This document shows, piece after piece, positions 1 through 5,585 of a DNA stretch of 7,373 nucleotides. Below the pieces are notes generated by a model that saw nothing but the letters and a program-made list of their open reading frames with translations, was not told where the DNA came from and searched no databases. The stretch spans positions 1 through 7,373 of the forward strand of contig JALOAM010000153.1 in NCBI GenBank assembly GCA_023228765.1, written 5' to 3'. This stretch comes from Dehalococcoidia bacterium. GTDB lineage: Bacteria; Chloroflexota; Dehalococcoidia; UBA2979. The first letter of the stretch is position 1. The number at the start of each line of letters is the position of its first letter. The position numbers and the translations under genes were made by a program.

Positions 1-870
1 GTCCTGGCCGTTCACCCAGACGATGAGGTCACGGTCGAGGAGGTTGATCTGCTCGGCGCTCAGGAAGCTGAATGTGCCGTCCTCGGTGAGTGCGGCGATC
101 TCCTCCGGCAGCACGAAGCCGAAGTCCTTCAGGAGCTGGCCGCGGCTGTGGGTCGCCATGTCCACCGAGAGCTGACCGGCGTCCGGGTTGGTGACGGAGA
201 CGGCCTGCAGCCCGGCCCACTCCGGGTGGGCGTCCCGGATCGCGGTGATGCGGTCGCCGATCGCCTGCACCTGCGCGCGGGCTTCCTCCTCCTTGCCGAA
301 CACGGCACCCACCTGCGCGGCCCGCACGTCCCAGGGCGCCGCCCAGTCGTCGTAGTCCGGGTGCTGTGCCACCGTCGGCGCGATGGCGGAGAGGAGGCCG
401 TACATGTCCTCGTCGATGCCGGCCCAGGTGGCCATGATGAGGTCGGGTTCCAGCGCCGCGATCTGCTCCAGCGGCATGTCGTCCATGAACGTCGCCGGCT
501 CGGCTTCGCCCAGCGCCGCCTGTGCCCACGGCCAGGTCGCGAAGGGCTGCTCGCCCCAGGAGTCCCGCTGGAGGATCGGCACCACGCCGAAGCTGAGGAT
601 CAGGTCGTGCTCGTCCCAGCCCACGCTGATCACGCGCTGCGGGTTCAGCGGCACCTCGGTCTCGCCGAACTTGTGCTTGATCCGTCGCGTGCTCGCGGTC
701 GGGGTAGAGGTGGGAGTCGGGGTCAACTCCTCGTCATCCCCGCACGCCGCGAGGAACGCCGCCGCGAGGGCAGCGGCGCCGGCGCCGGTGATGAACCGGC
801 GCCGCGTAGTGTCCTCGATCGGTGCGGGGACGAGTGCGGTGGGCCGTTCGGCCAGCAGGACAGGGGTCAT
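1..870 (-). CDS. Tat-exported lipoprotein, FecB/FepB-type iron-siderophore ABC transporter substrate-binding protein (3' end off window)
   Basis: The minus-strand reading frame stays open from an ATG at 870 to the left edge (290 residues seen, C-terminus missing). A GAGAGGA ribosome site sits 9 bases before the ATG. Residues 1-43 form a Tat lipoprotein leader: twin-arginine motif TRRRFIT at 22-28, an Ala-rich core, and lipobox LAAC ending at Cys43. A Thr/Pro-rich spacer (about 50-61) tethers the mature domain to the membrane. The N-lobe signature VPLNPQRVISVG (73-84) and the motif IAALEPDLIMAT (137-148) are typical of class III periplasmic-binding proteins that bind ferric siderophores, heme or cobalamin. 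A helix-forming stretch at about 182-214 would be the rigid link between lobes. It is the third gene of a minus-strand run of three such proteins, 53 bases after the preceding stop. The family call is firm; the ligand is not readable from sequence. Confidence 0.9.
   Translation of the reverse strand, partial: MTPVLLAERPTALVPAPIEDTTRRRFITGAGAAALAAAFLAACGDDEELTPTPTSTPTASTRRIKHKFGETEVPLNPQRVISVGWDEHDLILSFGVVPILQRDSWGEQPFATWPWAQAALGEAEPATFMDDMPLEQIAALEPDLIMATWAGIDEDMYGLLSAIAPTVAQHPDYDDWAAPWDVRAAQVGAVFGKEEEARAQVQAIGDRITAIRDAHPEWAGLQAVSVTNPDAGQLSVDMATHSRGQLLKDFGFVLPEEIAALTEDGTFSFLSAEQINLLDRDLIVWVNGQD
741..870 (-). repeat. 130-bp leader repeat, copy 1
   Basis: The direct repeat runs from the start codon to the first base after the Cys43 codon of the gene ending at the left edge. 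By my base-by-base comparison it differs from the copy at 2855-2984 at 9 of 130 positions and from the copy at 1820-1949 at 14. The stretch 741-822 has only one difference (position 808) from 2855-2936. Bases upstream of the start codon are unrelated among copies. It encodes the Tat signal and lipobox. Confidence 0.95.
780..804 (-). other. Perfect inverted repeat inside the leader repeat (copy 1)
   Basis: A 10-base perfect inverted repeat, CGGCGCCGGT and ACCGGCGCCG, flanks the 5-base loop gatga. It falls on the codons for the Tat motif (Arg-Arg-Arg-Phe-Ile-Thr-Gly-Ala), so the mRNA could form a stable hairpin there. The same hairpin is perfect in copy 3 (2894-2918) and has one mismatch in copy 2 (1859-1883). 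In GC-rich DNA this may be a by-product of the codons used. Confidence 0.7.
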
Positions 871-923
871 GAAGCGGGGTCCTCTCGGTCGTGATCAGTT
901 GTGACGAGCGATCTGAGGCAGCG

Positions 924-1949
924 TCAGCCCTCGGCGGGCGCGACGACGAGCCGCTCGAGGTCGTCGAGGATGAGCTTGAGTGCGGTCGGGTCGCCGTTCA
1001 GCCAGTAGTCGGGCACCCGATGCACGGCCTGGTTCTTGACCGGGGTGACCTGCTCCCACAGCGGTTCGGCCACCAACTGGTCGAAGGCCGCGTCGGCGCC
1101 ACCGTTCACCATCACGAACAGGGCATCTGCTTCGTCCAGCAGCCGCACTTGCTCCAGGCTGATGTCGATGGCGAACTCGTCAGGGGAGGGGGCCAGTCCC
1201 CACTCGAGCCCGATCTCGCGCACCAGGACGGCTACCGGGTCAGCGAACCGGACGTGGAGGAAGTCCGGCCACACCCGTACGAAGTTCACGCGGGGCGCTT
1301 CCTCCAGCTTCGAGACCCGCTCCCGCAGTTCCCCGATCCGTTCCTCGACCTCGTCGAAGATCTCGACCGCACGGGACTCCAGGTCGAGGGCTCGCGCCAC
1401 CATGAAGAAGTTCGTCCGGAGGCTGTCGAGTGTGCGCTGATCACGCAGCCAGCCAAACGTCGGTACGGCGGCCTGATAGCGGTGGTACAGCTCCTCGTAG
1501 AAGAGATTGTCCGGGACGCCGACCATCGTGATCATCAGGTCCGGGTTGAGGGCCAGCGCACGCTCGAAGTCAATCTCGCCCGTCTCCCCGTTGTTGATGT
1601 TCTCGACGCTCTGGTACCCCTCGCCGAGGTACGCCGGCTCACTCAGGGTGTAGTTGAAGTACGACGCGATCGGCGGCGCTCCCAGCACGACCATCGCCGC
1701 CAGCGTGGCGTCGTCGGCGGAGACCACACGTCGAGGCGTCGCCGGAACCGTGACCGCGCCGAAGTAGTCGTCGACGCTGCGCGTCTCGCCCTCGGGCTCA
1801 TCGCCCGATCCGCCATCCCCGCAGGCCGCGAGGAACGCCGCCGCGAGGGCGGCAGCGCCGGCGCCGGTGATGAACCGGCGTCGCGTGGTGTCCTCGATCG
1901 GGTCGAGGACGAGGGAGGTGGGGCGTTCGGACAGCAGGACAGGCGGCAT
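924..1949 (-). CDS. Tat-exported lipoprotein, FecB-type ABC transporter substrate-binding protein
   Basis: This is a complete 341-residue protein. The ATG at 1949 is preceded by AAAGGA with 7-base spacing and coincides with the edge of the leader repeat, which fixes the start. Residues 1-43 are the Tat lipoprotein leader (TRRRFIT at 22-28, LAAC to Cys43), followed by a short Gly/Glu/Ser linker. The mature part has the usual two-lobe binding-protein plan: an N-lobe with FGAVTVPATPRRVVSADD (63-80), ALALNPDLMITM (131-142), a long charged helix (about 173-217) that would join the lobes, and a C-lobe ending with LWEQVTPVKNQAVHRV (297-312) and LILDDLERLV (326-335). The ending is characteristic of siderophore/heme-type binding proteins, and the length is normal for the family. 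The gene starts 24 bases after the stop of the upstream paralogue, so they are almost certainly co-transcribed. The ligand is unknown. Confidence 0.92.
   Translation of the reverse strand: MPPVLLSERPTSLVLDPIEDTTRRRFITGAGAAALAAAFLAACGDGGSGDEPEGETRSVDDYFGAVTVPATPRRVVSADDATLAAMVVLGAPPIASYFNYTLSEPAYLGEGYQSVENINNGETGEIDFERALALNPDLMITMVGVPDNLFYEELYHRYQAAVPTFGWLRDQRTLDSLRTNFFMVARALDLESRAVEIFDEVEERIGELRERVSKLEEAPRVNFVRVWPDFLHVRFADPVAVLVREIGLEWGLAPSPDEFAIDISLEQVRLLDEADALFVMVNGGADAAFDQLVAEPLWEQVTPVKNQAVHRVPDYWLNGDPTALKLILDDLERLVVAPAEG
1820..1949 (-). repeat. 130-bp leader repeat, copy 2
   Basis: Same repeat as at 741-870 and 2855-2984, again running from the start codon to one base past the Cys43 codon. 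It differs from copy 3 at 9 of 130 positions, and only two of those change an amino acid (residues 4 and 7). The rest are synonymous, apart from the ATG/GTG start difference. Seven further bases (catcccc, 1814-1820 and 735-741) are shared with copy 1 only. Confidence 0.95.
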
Positions 1950-1973
1950 GTCGGGATCCTTTCAGTGCTGGGG

Positions 1974-2984
1974 CTATCCCGCCAGCGGCAGCAGCTTGTT
2001 TTCGATGTCGTCGAGGACGGCGAAGAGTGCGAGCATGTCGTAGCCGGCCCACGCCGGGCCGTTCGTCCACAGAACGCGCCACTCCTGGACGGGCGTTAGC
2101 CGCGGCCACAGCGGGTTGCCTTCCAGCGCGTCGCGCGCCTCGGGCCGCGACGGACTGGTGTGCGCGATGATCGCGTACGCGCTGTCGAGGTCACCGATCC
2201 GCTCCGGGCTCAGTTCGACGTCGTTGGCGGTGAACTCCTCGCCCGCGCGCCGCGGGATGCCCAGGTCGCTCAGGACGAAGGGCGCCACACCGTTTACGAG
2301 CAGGTACCAGGACTCCGGGGAGTTCGCTTCGACGATGGAGACCGGCCTCGTGTCCCACCCGGTCTCGACGACCTTCTGGCGCAGCTCTGCGATCCGCTCG
2401 TCGTACTGGACGATGAGGGCCTCGGCTTCGGCCTCAAGTCCCAGCGCGATGGCGGTGCCGCGGAGATTCCCGAAGATCTCGTCCTTCGTCACGTAGCCGT
2501 ACGGGTAGCAGTAGGTTGGCGCGCCTTCCTTCAACTGACGGCAGAAGTCCTCCACCCAGGAGGCACCGGCGGTGACGATGAGGTCCGGCCGGAGGGCGAG
2601 CGCCTGCTCGATGTCGAAGTCCCCGCTGGCGACGAGGTTGACCGGTTCCTCCTGTACGCGCGCCCTCAGGTGCTCCGCCAGCTCCGCGCTGTACCACGCC
2701 CCGCCGAGGGGCTGGACGCCGAGGGCCAGCATGTTGCCGAACGTGATCTCGTCGGCTGCGACGACGCGGTCGAACGTGGTCGGCAGCTCCACGGAGCCCA
2801 GCACGTCGTCGAGCACGCGCACCTCGACCGCGTCCGGGTCGTCGTCCTCGGATCCGCACGCCGCGAGGAACGCCGCCGCGAGGGCAGCGGCGCCGGCGCC
2901 GGTGATGAACCGGCGCCGCGTGGTGTCCTCGATCGGGTCGAGGACGAGGGAGGTGGGCCGTTCGGCCAGCAGGGCAGGGGGCAC
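1974..2984 (-). CDS. Tat-exported lipoprotein, FecB-type ABC transporter substrate-binding protein (first of three)
   Basis: This is a complete 336-residue protein starting with GTG at 2984; the GTG aligns exactly with the ATG of the two paralogues, and CTGGAG lies 6 bases upstream. The leader has TRRRFIT at 22-28 and LAAC to Cys43, then an acidic linker (SEDDDPD). The mature domain shows VLGSVELPTTFDRVVAADE (61-79), the motif IEQALALRPDLIVTAG (125-140), a connecting helix around 165-207, and a C-lobe ending with NPLWPRLTPVQEWRVLW (290-306) and AVLDDIENKLL (322-332). These place it among siderophore/heme-type binding proteins. It differs strongly from its two neighbours beyond residue 43, so it probably binds a different ligand. 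Two cysteines, Cys148 and Cys159, lie in the N-lobe and could form a disulfide outside the cell. It is the promoter-proximal gene of the minus-strand run. Confidence 0.92.
   Translation of the reverse strand: MPPALLAERPTSLVLDPIEDTTRRRFITGAGAAALAAAFLAACGSEDDDPDAVEVRVLDDVLGSVELPTTFDRVVAADEITFGNMLALGVQPLGGAWYSAELAEHLRARVQEEPVNLVASGDFDIEQALALRPDLIVTAGASWVEDFCRQLKEGAPTYCYPYGYVTKDEIFGNLRGTAIALGLEAEAEALIVQYDERIAELRQKVVETGWDTRPVSIVEANSPESWYLLVNGVAPFVLSDLGIPRRAGEEFTANDVELSPERIGDLDSAYAIIAHTSPSRPEARDALEGNPLWPRLTPVQEWRVLWTNGPAWAGYDMLALFAVLDDIENKLLPLAG
2855..2984 (-). repeat. 130-bp leader repeat, copy 3
   Basis: Third copy of the start-codon-to-lipobox repeat, here with a GTG start. It is 93% identical to each of the other two copies (9 differences of 130 in each case). 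Sequence on both outer sides is unrelated to the other copies, so the repeat is limited to the leader coding segment. Confidence 0.95.
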
Positions 2985-3025
2985 GTGCGTCTCCAGCAGC
3001 AGGGGAGGGGTTGGCTGTGTCGCCC

Positions 3026-3058
3026 GGGGCCGCGACGTGAACCACGGGTCGCGGCCCC
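3026..3058 (-). promoter_or_regulatory. Strong GC hairpin in the predicted 5' leader of the binding-protein operon
   Basis: There is a perfect 11-base inverted repeat, GGGGCCGCGAC (3026-3036) and GTCGCGGCCCC (3048-3058), around an 11-base loop. It lies between the candidate promoter at 3074-3103 and the GTG at 2984, so it would form close to the 5' end of the mRNA. There is no T-tract on either strand, which argues against a Rho-independent terminator. It could stabilise the mRNA, act in attenuation, or be a protein-binding site; the sequence does not decide. Confidence 0.6.
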
Positions 3059-3073
3059 TCGGGACGACCGGGG

Positions 3074-3103
3074 AGTATTCTCCTTAGTCGAGGCAATACT
3101 CAA
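3074..3103 (-). promoter_or_regulatory. Candidate promoter for the three-gene binding-protein operon
   Basis: On the minus strand, TTGAGT (3098-3103) and AATACT (3074-3079) are separated by 18 bases and resemble sigma-70-type -35 and -10 boxes (4 of 6 matches each). This is a local AT-richer island in GC-rich DNA. A perfect inverted repeat, GAGTATT (3073-3079) and AATACTC (3095-3101), overlaps both boxes, as an operator would. Transcription would start near 3067, giving an untranslated leader of about 80 bases. Confidence 0.45.
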
Positions 3104-3125
3104 CTGTTAGGAGAGGCACATTCGC
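3084..3125. promoter_or_regulatory. Tandem DtxR/IdeR-like half-box repeats (candidate iron operators)
   Basis: Two direct repeats 23 bases apart, TTAGTCGAGGCA (3084-3095) and TTAGGAGAGGCA (3107-3118), match at 10 of 12 bases. Against the DtxR/IdeR consensus as I know it (TTAGGTTAGGCTAACCTAA), the window at 3084-3102 matches 12 of 19 and the one at 3107-3125 matches 10 of 19. The left half-site matches best and the right half is poor. The first copy overlaps the candidate promoter of an apparent iron-uptake operon. Iron control is an inference from position and partial match only. Confidence 0.35.
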
Positions 3126-3171
3126 AGTGTATGTGGAGACTTGCGAGCCCTCGTCAGACAGCGTCCGGAGC

Positions 3172-3186
3172 ACGCTCCTCGAGCGT
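3172..3186 (-). terminator. Weak stem-loop at the end of the membrane phosphodiesterase gene
   Basis: A perfect 6-base inverted repeat, ACGCTC and GAGCGT with a 3-base loop, touches the last base of the stop codon at 3186-3188. An alternative pairing, AGCGT (3160-3164) with ACGCT (3172-3176), overlaps it. There is no following T-run, so it is at best a weak or factor-dependent end signal. Confidence 0.2.
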
Positions 3187-5372
3187 CACGAACCGCCGAG
3201 GAACGGCAGATCTTCCTCGTCCTCCGGCAGACCGTTGAGCTCCGCGACCGCAGCGAAGAGGTCACCGGTGTCATAGAAGTCGACGGCGACAATGTTCGGT
3301 ACCTGGCCGCCCCAGTCCTCCGCACAGTCGCGCGCCCGCCCCACGATCAGTTCCCGGGTGTTTACGGCCAGCGCGCGGGCCGGGTAGGGCGGACGCTCGT
3401 TGATCCAGTGGTTCATCAGGAAGAGCGGGCTGCCGGGCTCGCCTCGACCTGGTGTGCAGGTGAGCTGGGCGGGCGTCCGCGCGTCGAACGTGGTCTCGCG
3501 GACGAGGCCGGCGAACGCGGGCTGGTACCAGTCCGTGTCCTCCGGGCTCGCTCCCTCGTGCTCCACGAGGACGAGCAGCTGCTTCCCGTCCGCGAGGAGC
3601 GCGCCCAGTGTCGGCCAGTCCTCGCCGAGGGGGTGCGCGTAGGCGCGGTCCGCGAGGTCCGCGAGCTCGAACTCGGCGATCGTGTCCTCGGCCGTGGTCT
3701 GGTCCTGCACGAGGATCACGAGGAACTCGCTGGGGTTCGCGTCCAGGTAGTCGCGGATGTCGAGCAGCGCCGAGGACAGCGGTGTGGCGCCGAGCTCACA
3801 GAAGGAGTGGCAGAGGAACAGCGCCTCCTCCCCGCCGGGTGCGAGGCGTTCCGCGATGCGTTCGGCGGCAGCGACGACCTCCTCGCCGTGCTCGGCGACG
3901 AGCTGCTCGCGGCGGACCTCCGACTCGATCACGGTCCGCACGCCCTGGGGCGAGGCGATGCCGTAGTAGGTGTCGATCAGCAGCGCGCGGACACCGTCGC
4001 GGAGCTGCTGCGCGATGCCGTCGCGCTGGGAGGGGAAGTACCAGCCGCGCACGGACGCCGCCGACATCGAGTTGTGCGTCCCGGGGAACGTCACCTGGTC
4101 CAGCGGACGGTCGCAGAGGAGCTGGTGCCCGTTACACACGGTGATCGGCGCGGGTTCGACGGGGCTTGGTTCCACCTCCAGCGTCGTCGCGAACCACACG
4201 CTCACGCTCGCACCGATGACGAACATGGCGATGACCGCGTATGCGGTGAGCAGGACGCGCGCATCGCGGACACGATCGGCGTACTCGTGGGGGCGCACGC
4301 CCTGTAACCCTACGAGGGCGCTCCGCAGCAGGAGGAACACGCCCCCGCCCGCGACCACGACACCCCCCGCGACCACGATCACACGCACGGCGTCCAGCGG
4401 CCAGCGCGCGAGGGCGAGGCCGGCGATCGCGAGGACCATCCCCGCCGTGGTGCGTCCCCAGGCGGAGCGCGTGATGAACTCGCGTGCGGCGGTGCGGTCC
4501 GGGAGCCTCGCGTTCGCGAGCGCACCAACCGCTCCCGCGATGCCGAGCGCCAACAGCGCGACGTTCCACCCCTGGTACTCGCGCAGCACCGTGCGCCACG
4601 CGAGCGTCACGGCGACACGTGCGTCTTCGTCCTCCGGCAGCAGCTGGACCAGCCAGACCTCGGCGGTACGTTGTCCGATCAGGCCGATCAGGCCCGTCCC
4701 GGCGATCGCCCCCGCGGCAAAGAGGAACCCCGTGCGTCGGGAGGGCGCCGCGATCACCACGCACCCCAGCAGGACGAGGCCCGCAGCCGTGAGCGGCCAG
4801 CGGACGTCCGCGAGTGTCTGCATCCGCTCGAAGAGTCCCGTGCGGAGACCGACCGCGGCCGCGTCCAGCCGCGTCGTATCGAGGCCCGCCTCGAACCGCT
4901 CGGCGATGTCCGGCGCTCCGCGTTGCATCAATGCGGCGGCGAGGGTGAACACGGCCTGCAGGTCGATCGTGATCGACTCCTCCGCGACGCCGAGGGTGAC
5001 GCCGCGATGTGCCTCGCGGAGGGCGGCGCGTGCGCCGACGATCGCGGTGCGGGTACGCAGCGCCTCGCTCAAGACGGCCTCGATCGCCGGGCGCACCCCC
5101 ATGAGCTCCGGCGCACGGGCGAGTACCTGCTCCGTCAGCTCGTCGGCGAGGTAGCGGTTCATCTCGTCCTGGCGCAGCGTGGAGGCGATGCGCGCGCTGA
5201 AGCGGTCCTCGTTCAGCAGCACCCGGTCCGCCCACACCGAGAGGAGCACGGTTGCGAGGACCACCGCGGTGAGGACGGCGAGGGCAGTGGTGATCCCCCA
5301 GCGCATGCGGACGGACGGGTACCGCAGGCGGTCCCAGCGGCTGCTCGGCTGGCTGTCCGGTGGCGCTGACAC
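3186..5372 (-). CDS. Multi-pass membrane protein with extracytoplasmic PI-PLC-X-like phosphodiesterase domain
   Basis: 728 residues from a GTG at 5372, with a GAAGAG-type site about 11 bases upstream; Met23 (5306) is an alternative start just before the first membrane helix. Predicted helices by hydrophobicity: about 26-48, 193-210, 212-234, 270-288, 307-323, 328-350 and 372-396. A helical soluble segment (49-190) sits between the first two. Seven spans place the C-terminal domain (about 410-728) outside. That domain begins CNGHQLLCDRPLDQVTFPGTHNS (413-435, described here in two parts: CNGH with LCDR, then VTFPGTHNS). This is the hallmark of PLC-like phosphodiesterases, with His433 as general base. 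Asp467 (LLIDTYYG) and His522 (LCHSFC) are the likely metal/acid partners, and VPNIVAVDFYDTGDL (691-705) is the family's closing strand. Six cysteines (413, 420, 521, 525, 639, 683) suggest disulfides. The substrate is unknown; a phosphoinositide or other phosphodiester lipid is possible. Confidence 0.8.
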   Translation of the reverse strand: MSAPPDSQPSSRWDRLRYPSVRMRWGITTALAVLTAVVLATVLLSVWADRVLLNEDRFSARIASTLRQDEMNRYLADELTEQVLARAPELMGVRPAIEAVLSEALRTRTAIVGARAALREAHRGVTLGVAEESITIDLQAVFTLAAALMQRGAPDIAERFEAGLDTTRLDAAAVGLRTGLFERMQTLADVRWPLTAAGLVLLGCVVIAAPSRRTGFLFAAGAIAGTGLIGLIGQRTAEVWLVQLLPEDEDARVAVTLAWRTVLREYQGWNVALLALGIAGAVGALANARLPDRTAAREFITRSAWGRTTAGMVLAIAGLALARWPLDAVRVIVVAGGVVVAGGGVFLLLRSALVGLQGVRPHEYADRVRDARVLLTAYAVIAMFVIGASVSVWFATTLEVEPSPVEPAPITVCNGHQLLCDRPLDQVTFPGTHNSMSAASVRGWYFPSQRDGIAQQLRDGVRALLIDTYYGIASPQGVRTVIESEVRREQLVAEHGEEVVAAAERIAERLAPGGEEALFLCHSFCELGATPLSSALLDIRDYLDANPSEFLVILVQDQTTAEDTIAEFELADLADRAYAHPLGEDWPTLGALLADGKQLLVLVEHEGASPEDTDWYQPAFAGLVRETTFDARTPAQLTCTPGRGEPGSPLFLMNHWINERPPYPARALAVNTRELIVGRARDCAEDWGGQVPNIVAVDFYDTGDLFAAVAELNGLPEDEEDLPFLGGS

Positions 5373-5585
5373 CGAGGGCTTCGCTCTTCCACTTCGGCCG
5401 ATGCCGGTCGCTCCGGTCGTCCCTGGATGGTATCGCCCTCGATCAGCGCGCTGGATCCGACGCGCCGGGCGCTGGCAAAGCGATGGGGAGACGGCTCGAG
5501 GGCATCGCGCGTTCGCCGGATGTGCCGTTATGGTTCACGCCAGCATCAACACTCGTGGCACTGAGTGTCAGTCGCGGAGGGGTTC
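5373..5585. other. Divergent intergenic region between the membrane phosphodiesterase and the MarR gene
   Basis: The 213 bases hold the two opposing 5' ends. Apart from the palindrome at 5549-5568, I see no convincing -35/-10 pair on either strand and no supported small gene. Confidence 0.6.
5549..5568. promoter_or_regulatory. Palindrome, candidate MarR-family operator
   Basis: A perfect inverted repeat, ACACTC (5549-5554) and GAGTGT (5563-5568), spans 20 bases with an 8-base centre and a nested CACT-G-AGTG. It lies 17 bases before the preferred MarR start codon and inside the divergent region. MarR dimers commonly bind palindromes of about this size near their own promoter, so autoregulation is plausible. 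The link is inferred from position only. Confidence 0.45.

Noticed and set aside
741..2984. CRISPR or insertion-sequence interpretation of the three direct repeats
   Set aside because: The repeats are in-frame coding leaders about 1 kb apart, with full genes between them, no transposase and no terminal inverted repeats.
3026..3058. Rho-independent terminator
   Set aside because: The stem is strong but no T-run follows on either strand, and it lies downstream of a likely promoter for the same strand.
891..3110. Two long plus-strand open frames (891-2099 and 2160-3110) opposite the binding-protein genes
   Set aside because: They mirror the minus-strand coding frames, have no recognisable motifs and no suitable ribosome sites. 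Their apparent similarity to each other is just the leader repeat read backwards.
3073..3125. Fur box of the GATAAT-repeat type
   Set aside because: No GATAAT-like hexamer array is present; the partial match is to the DtxR/IdeR pattern instead.
3141..4307. Long plus-strand open frame opposite the membrane phosphodiesterase gene
   Set aside because: Its translation is Arg/Val/Gly-rich with no family motif. The opposite strand carries clear PLC motifs and membrane helices, so this is a high-GC shadow frame.
5565..5585. Upstream GTG (5565) as start of the MarR gene
   Set aside because: It lies inside the palindrome and lacks a ribosome site, whereas GGAGGGG precedes the GTG at 5586.
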